Source of the DNA: a bacterium | Lineage (GTDB): Bacteria > Actinomycetota > Actinomycetes > Actinomycetales > Actinomycetaceae | NCBI GenBank assembly: GCA_030544165.1 | Contig: JAUNRP010000060.1 | Span: 2,850-10,079, forward strand | Length of the DNA: 7,230 bases | Reading direction: 5' to 3' | In this document: positions 5,516 to 7,230 of the stretch, in pieces | How positions within the stretch are numbered: the stretch's first letter is position 1 | Layout of the letters: each line of letters begins with the position of its first letter | Notes under the pieces: model-generated | Seen by the model: only the letters and a program-made list of their open reading frames with translations | Database searches by the model: none | What the model was told of the DNA's origin: nothing | Made by a program: the position numbers and the translations under genes

Positions 5516-6841
5516 TCAGGTGTAGTACTTCTCGCGTGCGCTTCGGAGCTTCTCCTCCAGCCGCGCGATGCGACGGCGCTTCATCCTACCGATGAGCCCA
5601 CCCCACTTTGGTTCGGGCTCGGGCTCGGGCTCGTACTCGGGGTTGAGGGTGGGGTCCGGGATCAGGGTGCCGCCGGCGGGCTCGTGGTCCCACTGGAGCG
5701 TGGAGGGCACGGACACGGTGACGTAGTTGGGGGTGGCGGCGAAGTGGATCTCGTCCGGCGCCTCGGGGATCACCGGGGCGGGCGGGTTCACCATGATGGC
5801 GGTGACGTACAGGGCCATGCGCACCATCAGGTTGACCAGCAGGAGCAGGGTGACGATCGCGGTTCCGGCCTGCATCACGGGGTTGTCCGGGAGGCTGATG
5901 GCCGCAGTCCCGAGCACGCGGAGCACCCCGGAGCCCAGCGCTCCGATCGCGGCGCCGATGAACCGGTCCTTCCTCGGTGCCCGGATTCCCGCGAGGAAGC
6001 GGAAGAGGAAGAGGAAGAGGAGGAAGTCCATCGCGAACGTGACCACGTACGCGGAGGCGCGGATGAGGAAGCCACCCACGGGGCCCTCCACGCCGATCCA
6101 GTCGAGCACCTGCTCGCCGAACTGCTGGGAGGCCACCACCATGATCGAGGTGGCCGCCACGGTCAGGCCGAGCACCACGAACCCGCCCACATCGCGCAGC
6201 ACCTGGACGAGGAAGTTCTCCTTCAACAGCGTGATGCCGGCCACCGCACGCATGGAGCGGCGCAGGGCCATCATCATGGCCCGCGCGGACCAGATGGCCA
6301 CGGCCGCGGCGATGATGGTGGTGGGGTTCAGCGCGGTGTCCAGCATGAGGTCGTCCGGGCTGACGAGGCCCTCGCCCCCGTCCACCTGCAGGATCCCCGG
6401 CACGGCATCCGCGATCCCCCGGATCACGGTGTCCCGGAACTCCGGGTTGTACTGCAGCAGGGTCATGACCACGGTGATTCCCACCGTGAGCGCCGCAACG
6501 AGTGAGAACAGGGCGTTGTAGGCCACCCCGCCGGCCAGCAGGTTGCCGCGCGTGGCGTTGATGCGGTTGTTGGCCCGCATGAGGCGGGTGGACTGCAGCC
6601 ACGTCATGGCCGCCTTGAGCTTCTCCCCCATCCCCTCGGCCTCACCCAGGAGGTCCTTCAGGGAGCGGCGGCCCACCGCGTCCGCCGTGGCCACCGCCAC
6701 GCGCGGGGGGTTGCGGGGGTGCCGGGTGACGCTCGCGCCGGGCTCGGTGCCGTTGCTGATGGTCTGGTCCGGTTGGCGCTCGATCTCCACCGTGTGGCGG
6801 GGTGGCGCGGCGGCAGGGGTCTCGTTCCCGGTGGAGGTCAT
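5516..6841 (-). CDS. YihY/BrkB-family multi-pass inner-membrane protein
   Basis: A 441-residue integral membrane protein of unknown molecular function. Seen: a polar, disordered N-terminus (1 to about 60), an amphipathic stretch (61-99), and about six membrane helices near 102-128, 174-193, 217-237, 256-284, 293-315 and 322-351. The run GNLLAGGVAYNALFSLVAAL (99-118) and the charged loop RAPRKDRFIGAAIGALG (287-303) are typical of the family. After the last helix comes a tail of about 90 residues with a Pro-Glu run (402-411), a basic cluster KRRRIAR (421-427) and a probable short helix or coil to the C-terminus. Known: members were once labelled ribonuclease BN, which is wrong (true RNase BN is a different, soluble enzyme); BrkB was linked to serum resistance in Bordetella. 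First gene of the operon with manC and the amidohydrolase. The start is uncertain: GGAGG directly abuts the ATG at 6841, and an in-frame TAG at 6853-6851 excludes a longer form. Confidence 0.92.
   Translation of the reverse strand: MTSTGNETPAAAPPRHTVEIERQPDQTISNGTEPGASVTRHPRNPPRVAVATADAVGRRSLKDLLGEAEGMGEKLKAAMTWLQSTRLMRANNRINATRGNLLAGGVAYNALFSLVAALTVGITVVMTLLQYNPEFRDTVIRGIADAVPGILQVDGGEGLVSPDDLMLDTALNPTTIIAAAVAIWSARAMMMALRRSMRAVAGITLLKENFLVQVLRDVGGFVVLGLTVAATSIMVVASQQFGEQVLDWIGVEGPVGGFLIRASAYVVTFAMDFLLFLFLFRFLAGIRAPRKDRFIGAAIGALGSGVLRVLGTAAISLPDNPVMQAGTAIVTLLLLVNLMVRMALYVTAIMVNPPAPVIPEAPDEIHFAATPNYVTVSVPSTLQWDHEPAGGTLIPDPTLNPEYEPEPEPEPKWGGLIGRMKRRRIARLEEKLRSAREKYYT
5614..5633 (-). repeat. Six-base tandem repeat encoding Glu-Pro in the YihY-family tail
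   Basis: A period-6 run (GGCTCG on the plus strand, about three and a third units) encodes alternating Glu and Pro at residues 404-410. Short in-frame repeats of this kind can gain or lose units by slippage without shifting the frame, so the tail length may vary between strains. Pro-Glu runs usually form a stiff extended spacer. Confidence 0.7.
6001..6026. repeat. 26-base all-purine run with period 6 inside a membrane-helix coding stretch
   Basis: The plus strand is purine-only from 6001 to 6026, built largely of GGAAGA units. On the coding strand this gives alternating CTC and TTC codons (Leu-Phe, residues 275-280) in the fourth membrane helix. The protein constraint (a hydrophobic helix) explains it well enough. 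Confidence 0.7.
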
Positions 6842-6853
6842 CCTCCAAGGCTA
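6842..6853 (-). promoter_or_regulatory. Start region of the YihY-family gene: GGAGG touching the ATG, and a possible leaderless -10
   Basis: On the minus strand the sequence is TAGCCT (6853-6848), TGGAGG (6847-6842), then ATG. A GGAGG with zero spacing to the ATG is too close for normal ribosome use. TAGCCT fits the TAnnnT pattern of actinobacterial -10 boxes and ends 6 nt before the ATG, which would place the transcript start at or next to the A of ATG, giving a leaderless message. No convincing -35 is visible (TCGCAT near the expected place is poor). Alternatively a GTG further in (codons 18, 48 or 50) is used. Confidence 0.35.
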
Positions 6854-6906
6854 GTAATTGCGCCGCGAGGATGCGAGGCGGGCCCGTGGCCGGGGGCGTG
6901 GGTGCC

Positions 6907-6956
6907 CTCGACGGCGGGGCGCAGCTCGCGCTGGAAGGTGGGCCCCCGCCGTCGGA
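6907..6956. repeat. Stem-loop repeat, copy A (diverged loop)
   Basis: Arms 6909-6919 (CGACGGCGGGG) and 6944-6954 are perfect 11-bp complements around a 24-nt loop. The loop differs from copy B at 5 of 24 positions but keeps the central CGCTGGAA. Copy A is separated from copy B by 14 nt (6957-6970). The same architecture (stem sequence and exact loop length) in all three copies marks a real repeat family. Confidence 0.85.
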
Positions 6957-6970
6957 CCGAGGGTGGCGCC

Positions 6971-7020
6971 CCCGACGGCGGGGCGCACCTCCCGCTGGAA
7001 TGTGACCCCCCGCCGTCGGG
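6971..7020. repeat. Stem-loop repeat, copy B (perfect 13-bp stem)
   Basis: Arms 6971-6983 and 7008-7020 are perfect 13-bp complements (CCCGACGGCGGGG) around a 24-nt loop (6984-7007) that includes CACCTCCCGCTGGAA. It abuts copy C with no gap, so B and C are a tandem pair with an exact 50-nt period. No start, ribosome site or U-run is associated with it. Confidence 0.9.
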
Positions 7021-7070
7021 ACCGTGGGCGGGGCGCACCTCCCGCTGGAACGTGACCCCCCGCCGTCGGG
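7021..7070. repeat. Stem-loop repeat, copy C (one decayed arm)
   Basis: The loop (7034-7057) differs from copy B at one position only (7051 against 7001), and the right arm (7058-7070) is identical. The left arm (7021-7033) has three changes (7021, 7025, 7026), so the stem is interrupted. Near-identity to B with damage in one arm suggests a recent duplication followed by local change. Confidence 0.88.
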
Positions 7071-7230
7071 CCGCCGGAGGCTGTCACTCCAGCCCCAGGG
7101 GAGTCCACAGCACCACCTGCCCCACTCGGCGGCGGCCTGCTTGAAATTGTGGACACGAGCTCGGACGCAATCTGTGGCGGTCAGGTCCCTGAACTGCGGA
7201 AACGCCCTAGACCCCCGAGAACGGCCGTCC
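7071..7230. other. Gene-free stretch at the window edge
   Basis: No recognisable gene, RNA or terminator here. It is visibly less GC-rich around 7141-7175 than the repeat cluster. Inverted GTCCACA (7103-7109) and TGTGGAC (7148-7154) lie 38 nt apart, and TCAGG-TC-CCTGA (7181-7192) is a short palindrome. A minus-strand frame is open from the edge to about 6642, but it runs through the repeats and into the YihY-family gene in another frame and has no recognisable sequence. Whatever gene lies upstream is outside the window. Confidence 0.5.

Noticed and set aside
4793..6505. A 570-codon plus-strand open frame opposite manC and the YihY-family gene
   Set aside because: Same reasoning: Gly/His/Glu-rich antisense translation, with a Glu run that is only the complement of the Leu-Phe codon run.
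5516..6841. Ribonuclease BN
   Set aside because: An old label for YihY-family proteins. True RNase BN is a soluble metallo-beta-lactamase-fold enzyme; this is a six-helix membrane protein with no nuclease motif.
6907..7070. A CRISPR array
   Set aside because: The units are adjacent or 14 nt apart with no spacers of regular length, and the repeated part is a large palindrome with a conserved loop; no cas genes are nearby.
7181..7192. Resemblance of TCAGGTCCCTGA to the hairpin over the ATPase Shine-Dalgarno (1844-1856)
   Set aside because: The shared sequence is short and palindromic, the second case is explained by its Shine-Dalgarno content, and nothing else links the sites.
6642..7229. A minus-strand frame open from the window edge to 6642, through the repeats
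   Set aside because: The part inside the YihY-family gene is out of frame with it, the repeat part merely reiterates the DNA repeat, and the edge part has no recognisable domain. Absence of stops is expected at this GC content.

Overview
The window comes from a very GC-rich, high-GC Gram-positive bacterium. Codons end mostly in G or C, GTG and TTG starts are used, and the substrate-binding protein is a lipoprotein. Actinomycetota is the clear reading. Micrococcales is my best guess, from general familiarity with this gene neighbourhood and not from any search. All six genes I can support lie on the minus strand, so the natural reading direction is from position 7230 down to 1.

In transcription order the layout is as follows. 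(a) 7230-6842 is a gene-free leader. It carries three copies of a roughly 50-bp stem-loop repeat, two of them in exact tandem. (b) 6841-5516 encodes a YihY/BrkB-family multi-pass membrane protein. (c) 5500-4463 encodes a stand-alone mannose-1-phosphate guanylyltransferase, starting 15 nt after the previous gene. (d) 4466-3291 encodes an M20-family metal-dependent amidohydrolase, joined to the previous gene by a 4-nt GTGA stop/start overlap. (e) 3290-3084 is a 207-nt intergenic region that probably holds a promoter. (f) 3083-1920 encodes a BMP/PnrA-type lipoprotein. (g) 1919-1838 is a short gap with a perfect 16-bp hairpin. (h) 1837-323 encodes the double ATPase of a BMP-type ABC importer. (i) 326-1 encodes the N-terminal part of its permease, coupled by an ATGA overlap and running off the window.

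The last three genes form a nucleoside-type ABC importer: lipoprotein receptor, fused ATPase and first permease. A second permease and nucleoside-salvage enzymes would be expected beyond position 1. The hairpin after the receptor gene fits higher expression of the receptor than of the ATPase and permease. The first three genes form a tight upstream operon whose products (membrane protein, GDP-mannose synthesis, amide hydrolysis) have no obvious shared pathway.

I found no tRNA, rRNA, CRISPR array, transposase, phage gene or defence system, and nothing that looks like a wholly new biological system. The least explained sequence is the stem-loop repeat cluster at 6907-7070 and the start region of the membrane-protein gene beside it.
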